Numbered from the stretch's first letter, positions 1 to 6,882 are shown. The stretch: DNA of 11,043 nucleotides from Alphaproteobacteria bacterium (GCA_017642565.1 JAGCOU010000046.1:1-11043); one strand, 5' to 3'. Notes: generated from the letters alone by a model not told the origin. A program made the numbers and translations.

Positions 1-1
1 C

Positions 2-673
2 CATGCAGAAGTCGCTGTTCAATGCCATCCTTCGAAAATGAGTGAAGGTATGCCACGAAATGTTTGGTTTAATGATTTATTATATGTGGTTAACCAAGGC
101 AGCCGTATCAGTTTAGCAATCCATATTAATCAAGAATGGGCAAATGATATTTGTGCTGGGGCTAAAATTCCAAATATTGTCCTAGATTGGATGAAACTTG
201 AAAAATCTCATAATAAACCGCTTATAAAACGCGTACAATTAAATATGCCAAAAACAACAGCCGCAAATATAGATACAGACGGATTGGCCAAGATTATACA
301 CGATTTTCCGCACCATGAATTTATTTTTCAATATAATGATAACACGAAATCAGCAATAGAAAAAATGCATAATACCGGTGCAAAATTTTCTTTGCTTTTT
401 GATGCCAGCGGCGGAAATGGCATCGCACCAAAGGCGTGGCAAAAACCAATTTACGAAACTCACCCAATGGGATACAGTGGTGGAATGTCCCCAGATAACG
501 TTATTGAAAATTTGAACAAAATAAACGCTGTTGTCCCTGAACATCGCGATATCTGGATAGACGCCGAAGGAAAATTAAAATCACAAACCATGTTCAGCGA
601 AAAAGCATTGTTTGATACCGAACTTGCCAAAGGTTATGTCCGCCGTGCAAACGCTTGGCAAAAGAAAAGATAA
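2..673 (+). CDS. TrpF-like TIM-barrel protein, 5' partial
   Basis: The reading frame is open from the window edge to a TAA at 671-673, so the true start lies upstream. The residues before the first ATG (38), HAEVAVQCHPSK, look like a first barrel strand and run smoothly into the rest, so I do not take ATG 38 as the start. About 223 residues are visible. The segment DASGGNG (about residue 134), followed by a GYSGGMSPDNV-type loop, resembles the phosphate-binding glycine loops late in the barrel of phosphoribosylanthranilate isomerase (TrpF). There is no trp gene in the window, so a role in tryptophan synthesis is not supported, and the protein may be a TrpF-fold relative of unknown substrate. 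The gene is followed by hairpins at 721-740 and 825-850. Fold assignment is moderately sure and function is unknown. Confidence 0.55.
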   Translation, partial: HAEVAVQCHPSKMSEGMPRNVWFNDLLYVVNQGSRISLAIHINQEWANDICAGAKIPNIVLDWMKLEKSHNKPLIKRVQLNMPKTTAANIDTDGLAKIIHDFPHHEFIFQYNDNTKSAIEKMHNTGAKFSLLFDASGGNGIAPKAWQKPIYETHPMGYSGGMSPDNVIENLNKINAVVPEHRDIWIDAEGKLKSQTMFSEKALFDTELAKGYVRRANAWQKKR

Positions 674-720
674 TTGTCGAACTCCTTCGTTCTCGTCTCT
701 AACCGCCACAGAAAAAATTA

Positions 721-740
721 AAACCGGCAAAAGCCGGTTT
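721..740. terminator. Hairpin, possible bidirectional terminator
   Basis: Perfect 8-bp stem AAACCGGC / GCCGGTTT with an AAAA loop, 48 nt after the TrpF-like stop codon. On the plus strand no U tract follows the stem. On the minus strand it runs into TTTTAATTTTTT, so it is the better terminator in that direction. Confidence 0.5.
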
Positions 741-824
741 GAAGTCCGCCTTCGCCGTTTATAAAATTTGAAACACATCCCTAGAATTTGTTGGGCTACG
801 GCGCGACACTCAATTTTTCTAAAT

Positions 825-850
825 AAAAAACTGGCCAATGCCAGTTTTTT
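825..850. terminator. Rho-independent terminator downstream of tRNA-Val
   Basis: Stem AAAAAACTGGC / GCCAGTTTTTT with a CAAT loop and T tracts on both strands. It lies 15 nt beyond the CCA end of the minus-strand tRNA-Val and should end that transcript. It can also stop plus-strand transcription from the TrpF-like gene. Confidence 0.85.
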
Positions 851-865
851 ATTAATTAAAATTGG

Positions 866-942
866 TGGTGGACGTTAAGAGACTCGAACTCCTGACCCTC
901 TCGGTGTAAACGAGATGCTCTAGCCAACTGAGCTAAACGTCC
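866..942 (-). tRNA. tRNA-Val (anticodon UAC)
   Basis: The minus strand folds as a full cloverleaf. The acceptor stem is GGACGTT / AACGTCC, the D arm is GCTC...GAGC, the anticodon stem is TCTCG / CGAGA with loop TTTACAC (anticodon TAC), and the T arm is AGGAG-TTCGAGT-CTCTT with one G-T pair. The discriminator A is followed by a CCA encoded in the DNA (866-868). It decodes valine GUA/GUG codons and possibly more by wobble. It has its own promoter upstream and a terminator downstream. Confidence 0.97.
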
Positions 943-954
943 AAAGTGATATCT

Positions 955-982
955 ATATTACCTTAAATTTTCAAATTGTCCA
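955..982 (-). promoter_or_regulatory. Promoter of tRNA-Val
   Basis: Minus-strand -35 TGGACA (977-982) and -10 TAATAT (955-960) with a 16-bp spacer. The -10 ends 12 nt before the mature tRNA 5' end, giving a leader of about 5 nt. It sits in the 47-bp gap behind ybaB, so the tRNA need not depend on readthrough. Confidence 0.65.
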
Positions 983-989
983 GTATTTT

Positions 990-1286
990 TTATTCTTCAC
1001 CAAGGTCGCCAGTAATTGCAGACATCGTTTTATCAATTAAAACATCTGCTTTTGTTTTTGCATCTTTATAGGCATCCATGACAATTTGAGATACCTTTTC
1101 TGCGCCCAAAGACAAAGTTTCAGGTTTAATATTCACAGATAAAATATCATATTTTCCAGTCATAGAAACAACGACTGCGCCGTTTTCAGCAATTCCTTTG
1201 ACTGTCATATTTGCCAAAGAATCTTGAGCTGCTGATATTTTGGTTTGTAAATCTTGGGCTTGCGCCATAAGGCTTTCCATATCCAT
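990..1286 (-). CDS. ybaB: YbaB/EbfC family nucleoid-associated protein
   Basis: This 98-aa protein has the whole YbaB/EbfC pattern: an N-terminal amphipathic helix (MAQAQDLQTKISAAQDSL), a short three-strand sheet with the VSMTGKYDILSVNI segment, and a C-terminal helix rich in Ala, Asp and Lys. Length matches the family (about 100-110 aa). Family members form dimers that bind DNA and coat the nucleoid. A second in-frame ATG is two codons in, and I chose the first because AAAGGA sits 8 nt before it. The gene is usually between dnaX and recR, but here it follows pnp with a strong terminator between, so it needs readthrough or a promoter I cannot identify clearly. Confidence 0.92.
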   Translation of the reverse strand: MDMESLMAQAQDLQTKISAAQDSLANMTVKGIAENGAVVVSMTGKYDILSVNIKPETLSLGAEKVSQIVMDAYKDAKTKADVLIDKTMSAITGDLGEE

Positions 1287-1305
1287 TTTTTAATCCTTTG
1301 GTTAT

Positions 1306-1336
1306 AAAAAAAGTCGGGCGAACAAAATCACCCGAC
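1306..1336 (-). terminator. Rho-independent terminator of pnp
   Basis: On the minus strand, stem GTCGGGTG / CGCCCGAC (8 bp including one U-G pair) closes an 8-nt loop and is followed by seven T. It starts 7 nt after the pnp stop codon and separates pnp from ybaB. Confidence 0.9.
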
Positions 1337-1343
1337 ATAAATT

Positions 1344-3512
1344 TTATTTTTTGATTTCTTTACCTGTTTTTTGATCGATACCAACCATAGACAAACGAGT
1401 TTTACCGCGTTTATCTGTGCCCAAATATCTTACAAAAACTTTATCGCCCATGTTGATTTTAGCGTCTTCGATTTTTGCCAATCTTTCACCTGTGATTTCA
1501 GAAATATGAACCATAGATTCAAAATTTTTCAAAATCTTGACGAACAAGCCGAAATCTTTGATGCCAGAAACTTCGCCTTCATAGATTTCGCCAACTTCTG
1601 GTTCTGCGACAATTTCTTTGATGCGTCTAATCGCCTCTTCTGCATCCGTTTTGTCAGCAGCCATAATTTTCACAGTACCATCATCTTCAAGTTCGATTTG
1701 AGTATTTGTTTCACGAGTCAAAGCCTGAATTACTGCGCCACCTTTGCCGATAACTTCGCGCACTTTGTCAGGATTGATTTTCATCGTATAACTTTGAGGT
1801 GCAAATTCGGACAAAGTTTTACGTGGTTCTTTGATAGCCTTTTCAATTTTGCCCAAAATGTGCATACGACCATCTTTTGCCTGAGCCAACGCATGTTCCA
1901 TAATTTCAAAAGTAATAGAAGTGATTTTAATATCCATTTGCAATGCTGTGATACCTTTGTTTGTTCCAGTCACTTTAAAGTCCATATCGCCCAAGTGATC
2001 TTCGTCACCCAAAATATCAGTCAAAATTGCATAATCATCACCTTCTTTGATTAAGCCCATCGCGATACCAGCCACTGGTCTTTTCATTGGAACACCGCCG
2101 TCCATCATCGCCAATGTAGCACCGCAAGTTGTCGCCATAGATGAAGAACCATTAGATTCCAAAATATCGCTGCATACGCGGATTACATAGTCAAATTCTT
2201 CGCGGGTTGGAACCATTGGGTGCACAGCACGCCAAGCCAAATTACCATGGCCCAGTTCACGACGACCTGGGGCTTTTAATCCTTTGGCTTCGCCGACAGA
2301 ATAACCTGGGAAATTATAATTCAATATAAAGTCGCGTTCGCTGTCACCGTCCAAAGATTCAATTGGCAAAGCATCTTTGCCACCACCAAGTGTCAAAGAC
2401 ACCAACGCCTGGGTTTCGCCGCGTGTAAACAAAGCAGACCCGTGTGCGCGTGGCAAAACACCCAATTCGATTTCAATTGGACGAACTGTTTTTGTATCAC
2501 GTCCATCAATACGAGGTTTTCCAGCCAAAATATTTCCACGCATAATACGCGCTGTGATATTTTCAACAATTTCATCAGCCCATGATTCGAGTGTAGATGT
2601 TGCAGTTTCTGTTTCTGGGAACAATTCTGGGATACGCGCCTTGGCTTTTGCGTGAATTTCTGCCAAAGTGTCAAGACGAACCAATTTTTCTTTGATTAAC
2701 AAAGCGTTTTCAATTTCGCCTGCAAATTGTTCAAAATCTTTTTCCATAGCAATATATTCTGGTGTATTTTCGGGTATTGCCCATGGTTCTTTGCCGGCCT
2801 TTTTAACAAATTCGTTAATAGCATTGATAACAGTTTGTTGCATATCAAAACCGAATTTCACAGCACCGAGTGTTGTTTTTTCATCCAATTCGCCGATTTC
2901 AGATTCTACCATCAACACGCCGTCTTTGGTTGCAGCAACAACCAAATCCATCTGGGAATCTTCAACTTCTTTTTTAGAAGGATTCAAAACATATTGCCCA
3001 TCACGATATCCAACACGCGCAGCACCAATTGGTCCTTGGAAAGGAACGCCAGATATAGCCAATGCGGCAGAAGACGCAATCATAGCCAAAATATCAGGTT
3101 GATTTTTTCTATCATAAGAAAACACCTGGGCAATAATTTGAACTTTGTTTTTAAAAGTTTCTGGAAACAGCGGACGTATAGGTCTGTCGATAAGGCGCGC
3201 TGTCAAAGTTTCACTTACGCTTGATTTACCTTCGCGTCTATCGCGAGAACCAGGGATACGACCACTGGACGCATATTTTTCCTGATAATCAACGGTTAAA
3301 GGGAAGAAATCTTGACCCTCAACTGCGGTTTTTTCAGCACACACAGTTGCTAAAACCATTGTGCCACCCATTGTTGCCATCACGGCGCCAGTTGCCTGTT
3401 TAGCATAACGCCCTGTTTCCAATCTAATAGTTTCATCACCATATTGGAATTCAACCGCGATTGGATTATTTAAAACACGTTCTTCAGTTTTATTTTTCTT
3501 TAAAAAAAACAT
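1344..3512 (-). CDS. pnp: Polyribonucleotide nucleotidyltransferase (PNPase)
   Basis: PNPase degrades RNA 3' to 5' using phosphate, releasing nucleoside diphosphates, and can add tails in reverse. It acts in the cytoplasm, often with an RNase E degradosome. The 722-aa sequence has all domains in order: first RNase PH core (about 18-150) with GSRDRREGK, a helical linker (about 240-320), second RNase PH core with the acidic active-site stretch DEDHLGDMD (503-511), a KH domain with GKGG (589-592), and an S1 domain from about 641 (GEIYEGEVSGIKDFG) to 710. Start ATG 3512 has GGAG 6 nt before it. The usual upstream partner rpsO is absent, and gpsA lies upstream on the same strand. The gene has its own promoter and a structured leader that suggests autoregulation. 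Confidence 0.98.
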   Translation of the reverse strand: MFFLKKNKTEERVLNNPIAVEFQYGDETIRLETGRYAKQATGAVMATMGGTMVLATVCAEKTAVEGQDFFPLTVDYQEKYASSGRIPGSRDRREGKSSVSETLTARLIDRPIRPLFPETFKNKVQIIAQVFSYDRKNQPDILAMIASSAALAISGVPFQGPIGAARVGYRDGQYVLNPSKKEVEDSQMDLVVAATKDGVLMVESEIGELDEKTTLGAVKFGFDMQQTVINAINEFVKKAGKEPWAIPENTPEYIAMEKDFEQFAGEIENALLIKEKLVRLDTLAEIHAKAKARIPELFPETETATSTLESWADEIVENITARIMRGNILAGKPRIDGRDTKTVRPIEIELGVLPRAHGSALFTRGETQALVSLTLGGGKDALPIESLDGDSERDFILNYNFPGYSVGEAKGLKAPGRRELGHGNLAWRAVHPMVPTREEFDYVIRVCSDILESNGSSSMATTCGATLAMMDGGVPMKRPVAGIAMGLIKEGDDYAILTDILGDEDHLGDMDFKVTGTNKGITALQMDIKITSITFEIMEHALAQAKDGRMHILGKIEKAIKEPRKTLSEFAPQSYTMKINPDKVREVIGKGGAVIQALTRETNTQIELEDDGTVKIMAADKTDAEEAIRRIKEIVAEPEVGEIYEGEVSGIKDFGLFVKILKNFESMVHISEITGERLAKIEDAKINMGDKVFVRYLGTDKRGKTRLSMVGIDQKTGKEIKK

Positions 3513-3545
3513 ATTTTTCTCCGTTTTTATTTGTTCTTATTTTAT

Positions 3546-3611
3546 GCGAAGAAAAATTATTCATTTTTGCACTCTGTGTTCAAATGCAAGAAAGAACAAT
3601 TCCTTCTTCGC
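3546..3611 (-). promoter_or_regulatory. pnp leader hairpin, RNase III-type
   Basis: The minus-strand leader folds into one long stem. Outer GCGAAGAA / TTCTTCGC (8 bp) is followed by a GG/T internal loop, AATT/AATT, a G-U plus TTC/GAA, a T/T mismatch, TT/AA, a C/A mismatch and TTGCA/TGCAA, capped by a 13-nt loop. That is about 23 pairs. It begins near the predicted transcript 5' end and finishes 33 nt before the pnp ATG. In E. coli, a pnp leader stem cut by RNase III and then attacked by PNPase gives autoregulation, and this hairpin has the right place and form. The function is inferred. Confidence 0.65.
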
Positions 3612-3625
3612 GACATCTGGATAAG

Positions 3626-3653
3626 ATTATAAAATATATTTATTTATTTGCAA
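3626..3653 (-). promoter_or_regulatory. Promoter of pnp
   Basis: Minus-strand -35 TTGCAA (3648-3653) and perfect -10 TATAAT (3626-3631) with a 16-bp AT-only spacer. The predicted start is near 3619, giving a leader of about 107 nt that contains the long hairpin. This promoter makes pnp independent of gpsA. Confidence 0.75.
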
Positions 3654-3717
3654 TAAAAAAGCCGATGAATTTAAAGTTGATTTTTTTCGCTTGTATTATG
3701 TTTAGCAAAGTAAAAAA

Positions 3718-4581
3718 TTATAATCCCATTTTTTCTTTCATATCGCAAAGGACTGGCGTTTGTATACCGAGTTTTTCTGCACGATTTATAAGTCCACGAA
3801 GCGCAAAAATCCCTTCTACTGTGCCAGCATAGGGTTCACCGCGCGCAATAGATTCACCTGCTGAAAAATTACGGCTCGTTGGTGAAGTCGCAGACAAAAA
3901 TAAATCACCCACACCACAAAGACCAAGAAAAGTTCCGCATTTTGCGCCCATTTCTACTGCGATATCTACGATTTCATCCCATGCACGCGTAAAAACAAGA
4001 GCGCGTTCATTTTCACCGCTTGATTTAACCGTTAAAAAACCAGAAATTAATGATACTGCATTTTTGCCGACACCAGAAAATTGCGCACCAATTAAATCAT
4101 CACAATCTTGCAGATAAAGCGAAGAAAGCGCTTTGTGCCCCCCTGCCCTTATTCTTTCGTTACCCGCTAGTGTAGAGCCTGTTGGAATACCTGTTGCCAC
4201 TTCGCGCGCAAATTGAGGTCCAGACAAAACACCAACATCTTGGCATTCTGGTATTTCTTCGTTCAAAATTTCAGACATAAATTGACCTGTCTCGCCTTCC
4301 ATTCCTTTGGTGCAAATTAAAATCGGCTGACCTGCATAAAATTCGCGCATTTTACGGACAGTTTCACGAAAAAACGCCGCAGGCGTTACAACTAACCAAT
4401 ATTCACATTGCTTTAAATCAGCCATGTTTGATGTTCTAGCCACCGTATCTGGTTTAGGTAAATCGTTTAAACCATCAAAAATACCATTGTATCCCCAATG
4501 CATAACTTCGTTGCCAGATTTTGCGCATGTATAAGCCAAGGCTGTGCCCCACGCACCAGCACCAAAAACACCTATTATCAT
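3718..4581 (-). CDS. gpsA: Glycerol-3-phosphate dehydrogenase [NAD(P)+], short form
   Basis: GpsA reduces dihydroxyacetone phosphate to sn-glycerol 3-phosphate, the backbone for phospholipids. The N terminus has the Rossmann motif GAGAWGTALA (7-16). Further on are LSGPQFAREVA, the KN pair of the catalytic region (GVGKNAV), GVGDLFLSAT and SRNFSAG, which contributes the substrate-binding Arg. At 287 aa it is about 40-50 residues shorter than the usual 325-340. The shortening lies mainly in the loop after the first alpha-beta unit, between HWGYNG and ARTSNMADL, and at the C terminus. Active-site motifs remain, so I infer a working, trimmed enzyme. The start ATG overlaps the stop of the upstream TPR gene (ATGA), and AAGGA lies about 8 nt before it, which suggests translational coupling. 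Confidence 0.93.
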   Translation of the reverse strand: MIIGVFGAGAWGTALAYTCAKSGNEVMHWGYNGIFDGLNDLPKPDTVARTSNMADLKQCEYWLVVTPAAFFRETVRKMREFYAGQPILICTKGMEGETGQFMSEILNEEIPECQDVGVLSGPQFAREVATGIPTGSTLAGNERIRAGGHKALSSLYLQDCDDLIGAQFSGVGKNAVSLISGFLTVKSSGENERALVFTRAWDEIVDIAVEMGAKCGTFLGLCGVGDLFLSATSPTSRNFSAGESIARGEPYAGTVEGIFALRGLINRAEKLGIQTPVLCDMKEKMGL

Positions 4582-6197
4582 TGTATTTTCCTTATTTTTT
4601 TCTCTATCAATGGAATAACTATGAATTGATCTCCTGATAAATCTATGGCTTGCCTGTATGCGCGCAAAGCCTTTTCTTTTTCGCCGTTTTCCAAATATAA
4701 ATCACCAAGATGTTCATAAATCACAGATATATTTGTTCCCGTGGCAACTATGCGTTCTATGATATCCAGCGCATTTTGCACCCCCTCTTTCTTTGCCACA
4801 ATTTGCGCCAGCAAATCCCACGCGAGAACATCTGAGGTATCATTCTTAATCAATGTCATTGCATAATCGTATGCTTTATCGAGTTTTTTGTTTTGCAAAT
4901 ACCATGTGCGCGCTTGCAAAAGCAACATATCCGAAGATAATTTTGGCTCCAAATCTTCAATAGCGTTCAAATCTTTTTGCGCACGATCCGCATCGTTAAA
5001 CAGCAAATAAACATAAGCGCGCTGTTTCAAGAAATACACTATGCCATCATCTGGCAAATTTTTCTGTCGCAATGCGAGATTTAATAACTTCAAAGCACCC
5101 CTTTTGTCACCACTAACAACACTGTCACGAACAGCAATTTGCTGTGCGGGCACAAACAAAGGATTTTTTTGCGCTATCTTGCGTATAGTTTTTACATCGT
5201 TTTGCTTTTCTGCTATTCTTAATTGACCGAACAGATAAAACGGACTGTTCTTGGCAATAGAGTTAAAACAAGTCTTATAATCGCCAAAATTATGCGAATA
5301 ATACTGTCCAAGATAATAATTTATAACATCCATATTAGCATCGTTTGCTATGGTTTGAGCAAATCTTAGAAATGCCAATGATAAATCTGTGTAAATCATC
5401 ACTTGGGTATGAGAAACAGTTTGAATTATGCTGAATATCAAATTGTTTTTATATCCTTCAAAATTAGACCAATCTGGAATTTCAGGATAATTTAAAACAT
5501 GCGCCCCACCCGGCTTTGCCAAAAAGTCCTCACGCAGAATTTCCATGTCTTCAATCATGCCGTTATGTTGGTAAAAAGACATCAAATAAAGATAATCGTT
5601 TATGTTCATAAAATCTGGATGAACCTTGGCAAATTCTTTGGCTGCGCCTTCGACATCATTGTTTAATACTGCAATCTGGCCCATAACAAAGGCTTTCCAG
5701 TATTCATTGGTCTTGACAGAATTAACAAATTTCTTTGTTTCTGTGATTCTGTCTTGCTTTAGCGCAGAAAATATCCGCAAAGGCGCAGACAACAAAGATT
5801 CATCTTTTTTGTGTCTTTCGTACACGCCCTTCCAATCATCTTGCTGTATTAAAAAAGCGTCATAAACCAATGTATCTATAAAATCTTTTGAATTTTTTAA
5901 ATCTTTGGCATCTTCTGGTATTTTTCCACTAAAAAAACTCGATATATTTTTTGCCTGTTTTATGGAAGCATTATCAGTCTTTATAGAATCTATCATCTTG
6001 AAAGCGTTATCAAAATCATTGATATAAAGCGCATGCTGCGCCGCCAGATAAGCCCCAAAATCATTTTGTTCAACAATACCGCCCTGCCCCGAATCTTGAG
6101 CACTGCGTTCAAACATTTTCTGCCCCATAATACAAGAGCAAAAAATAACAAGCACAATTAAAAATGTACCTTTAAAAAAACTTTTTCTATCTTTCAT
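4578..6197 (-). CDS. Exported TPR-repeat protein
   Basis: The product is 539 aa from ATG 6197. I chose this start because it opens with a signal sequence: MKDRKSFFKG, then hydrophobic TFLIVLVIFCSCIMG. An upstream in-frame ATG at 6266 would overlap the divergent rsmG by about 44 bp. The signal could be cleaved, lipidated at a Cys in FCSC (a poor lipobox) or kept as an anchor. The rest is mostly helical solenoid with weak repeats and a clear terminal TPR (YEHLGDLYLENGEKEKALRAY). TPR proteins mediate protein contacts, so a periplasmic or membrane-bound scaffold is likely, but no partner is visible. It is the first gene of a two-gene operon with gpsA, and there is no clear Shine-Dalgarno before its ATG. 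Confidence 0.85.
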   Translation of the reverse strand: MKDRKSFFKGTFLIVLVIFCSCIMGQKMFERSAQDSGQGGIVEQNDFGAYLAAQHALYINDFDNAFKMIDSIKTDNASIKQAKNISSFFSGKIPEDAKDLKNSKDFIDTLVYDAFLIQQDDWKGVYERHKKDESLLSAPLRIFSALKQDRITETKKFVNSVKTNEYWKAFVMGQIAVLNNDVEGAAKEFAKVHPDFMNINDYLYLMSFYQHNGMIEDMEILREDFLAKPGGAHVLNYPEIPDWSNFEGYKNNLIFSIIQTVSHTQVMIYTDLSLAFLRFAQTIANDANMDVINYYLGQYYSHNFGDYKTCFNSIAKNSPFYLFGQLRIAEKQNDVKTIRKIAQKNPLFVPAQQIAVRDSVVSGDKRGALKLLNLALRQKNLPDDGIVYFLKQRAYVYLLFNDADRAQKDLNAIEDLEPKLSSDMLLLQARTWYLQNKKLDKAYDYAMTLIKNDTSDVLAWDLLAQIVAKKEGVQNALDIIERIVATGTNISVIYEHLGDLYLENGEKEKALRAYRQAIDLSGDQFIVIPLIEKKIRKIQ

Positions 6198-6222
6198 GAC
6201 AAAATATGCTAGAATAAATTTT
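6198..6222. promoter_or_regulatory. 25-bp divergent promoter region, TPR gene / rsmG
   Basis: Only 25 bp separate two divergent start codons. On the plus strand, TAGAAT (6210-6215) ends 7 nt before the rsmG ATG. On the minus strand, TATTCT occupies almost the same bases (6211-6216), 13 nt before the TPR ATG. No good -35 or Shine-Dalgarno is visible on either side. The spacing would make rsmG mRNA leaderless or nearly so. Confidence 0.4.
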
Positions 6223-6792
6223 ATGAAAATAGAAGAAAAATTTATTAAATACGAAAAATTACTCAAAGAATGGTCTACGAGAATGAATCTTGTCGCACCA
6301 AGTACTTTGAACGATATTCAAACACGCCATATTAAAGACAGCGCCCAACTCGCTAAATTTATCCCAAAAAATGTAAAAATTATCGATTTGGGCAGTGGTG
6401 CTGGATTTCCGGGCGTTGTTTTGGCAATTTTGGGCTGGGATGTCACATGTATCGAATCGATTGGTAAAAAAACTAAATTTTTATCTGCATTAAAACAAGA
6501 ACTCGATTTGCCCAACCTGACAATCGTAAATGACAGGATTGAAAATTTTTTATCGAAAACACCGGTAAACCCCGGGGATTTTGTATTCACTGCACGGGCT
6601 TTTGCACCATTAATAAAAATCTTTGATTATACCGGTAAAAAACAAACTAAAAATTGCCGGCTTTTTTTACTAAAAGGCCGGGAAATTGATAGTGAAATTT
6701 TAACTGCAAAAAGCCGGTATAAATTTGACTATGAATTACATAAATCGGAGACCGGTGATGGCTTCATTATATGTATAAGTAATTTAAAATAA
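6223..6792 (+). CDS. rsmG: 16S rRNA (guanine527-N7)-methyltransferase RsmG (GidB)
   Basis: RsmG uses S-adenosylmethionine to methylate N7 of G527 in 16S rRNA, in the 530 loop of the decoding site. The 189-aa protein has the family hallmarks: WSTRMNLVAP near the N terminus, RHIKDS (35-40), and the SAM-binding loop DLGSGAGFPG (55-64). E. coli RsmG is 207 aa, so this is slightly short. I start at ATG 6223 (MKIEEKF). An in-frame ATG at 6196 would add nine residues that overlap the TPR start codon and do not look like the family. No Shine-Dalgarno is evident. The gene is followed by parS, parA and parB, the common order, but mnmG is not upstream as it often is. Confidence 0.95.
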   Translation: MKIEEKFIKYEKLLKEWSTRMNLVAPSTLNDIQTRHIKDSAQLAKFIPKNVKIIDLGSGAGFPGVVLAILGWDVTCIESIGKKTKFLSALKQELDLPNLTIVNDRIENFLSKTPVNPGDFVFTARAFAPLIKIFDYTGKKQTKNCRLFLLKGREIDSEILTAKSRYKFDYELHKSETGDGFIICISNLK

Positions 6793-6793
6793 G

Positions 6794-6824
6794 GTGTTAT
6801 TTCACATGAAACAAAAAATAACAC
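6794..6824 (+). repeat. Inverted repeat enclosing parS
   Basis: A 9-bp perfect inverted repeat, GTGTTATTT (6794-6802) and AAATAACAC (6816-6824), starts 2 nt after the rsmG stop codon and encloses most of the parS-like site. The T run comes only after four more bases (ATTGTTTTT), so it is a weak terminator for rsmG at best. Confidence 0.55.
6798..6813. promoter_or_regulatory. parS: parS centromere site (ParB-binding)
   Basis: TATTTCACATGAAACA matches the widely conserved parS 16-mer TGTTTCACGTGAAACA at 14 of 16 positions. The differences are at positions 2 and 9 (G to A). ParB loads here as a CTP-dependent clamp and spreads, and ParA then moves the complex. The site lies 96 bp before the parA start and upstream of its promoter, which fits both a centromere and local control of parAB. 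Confidence 0.8.
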
Positions 6825-6853
6825 ATTGTTTTTACGCCATTTTAATATTTATA

Positions 6854-6882
6854 TTGACTATTTTTTAACTATTTAATATGCT
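6854..6882 (+). promoter_or_regulatory. Promoter of parAB
   Basis: -35 TTGACT (6854-6859), 17-bp spacer, -10 TATGCT (6877-6882). The predicted start near 6889 gives a leader of about 20 nt with AAAGGAA ahead of the parA ATG. The -35 begins 41 bp after the parS site, so ParB spreading could cover it. Confidence 0.65.

Larger units (their letters stand above)
674..865. other. Palindrome-rich spacer, possible intergenic repeat
   Basis: This gap holds no convincing gene. It is locally more GC-rich than its surroundings (for example gtccgccttcgccgt at 744-758 and ggctacggcgcgacac from 794). It contains a perfect hairpin (721-740), a CGCCGT/ACGGCG inverted pair (753-758 and 798-803) and the terminator at 825-850. 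The composition suggests a dispersed repeat or the decayed remnant of an element next to a tRNA gene. That is inference, because no second copy lies in the window. Confidence 0.3.

Noticed and set aside
581..838. Minus-strand open frame of 85 codons
   Set aside because: It runs antisense through the end of the TrpF-like gene and across the hairpins of the spacer, with no ribosome site and an Arg-rich, low-quality composition.
1706..1721. parS-like sequence TGTTTCACGAGTCAAA inside pnp
   Set aside because: Only 12 of 16 positions match, the right half is not palindromic, and the codons are explained by the conserved PNPase KH region.
1371..2054. Plus-strand open frame of 227 codons antisense to pnp
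   Set aside because: It lies opposite a certain gene, is rich in Phe and Asn as expected from reading AT-rich antisense codons, and shows no motif.
3616..3624. DnaA-box-like TTATCCAGA on the minus strand
   Set aside because: It is a single copy with one mismatch in a promoter, with no cluster or AT-rich unwinding array, so there is no support for an origin here.
3661..3717. Possible gpsA terminator
   Set aside because: A T run follows AAGC/GGCTT on the minus strand, but the stem is only four pairs with a long loop, too weak to call.
6196..6222. Longer rsmG start at ATG 6196
   Set aside because: The nine extra residues overlap the TPR start codon, have no ribosome site and do not resemble the family N terminus.
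6198..6266. Longer N terminus for the TPR protein (ATG 6266)
   Set aside because: It would overlap the divergent rsmG and put 23 residues ahead of a good signal peptide that starts at ATG 6197.
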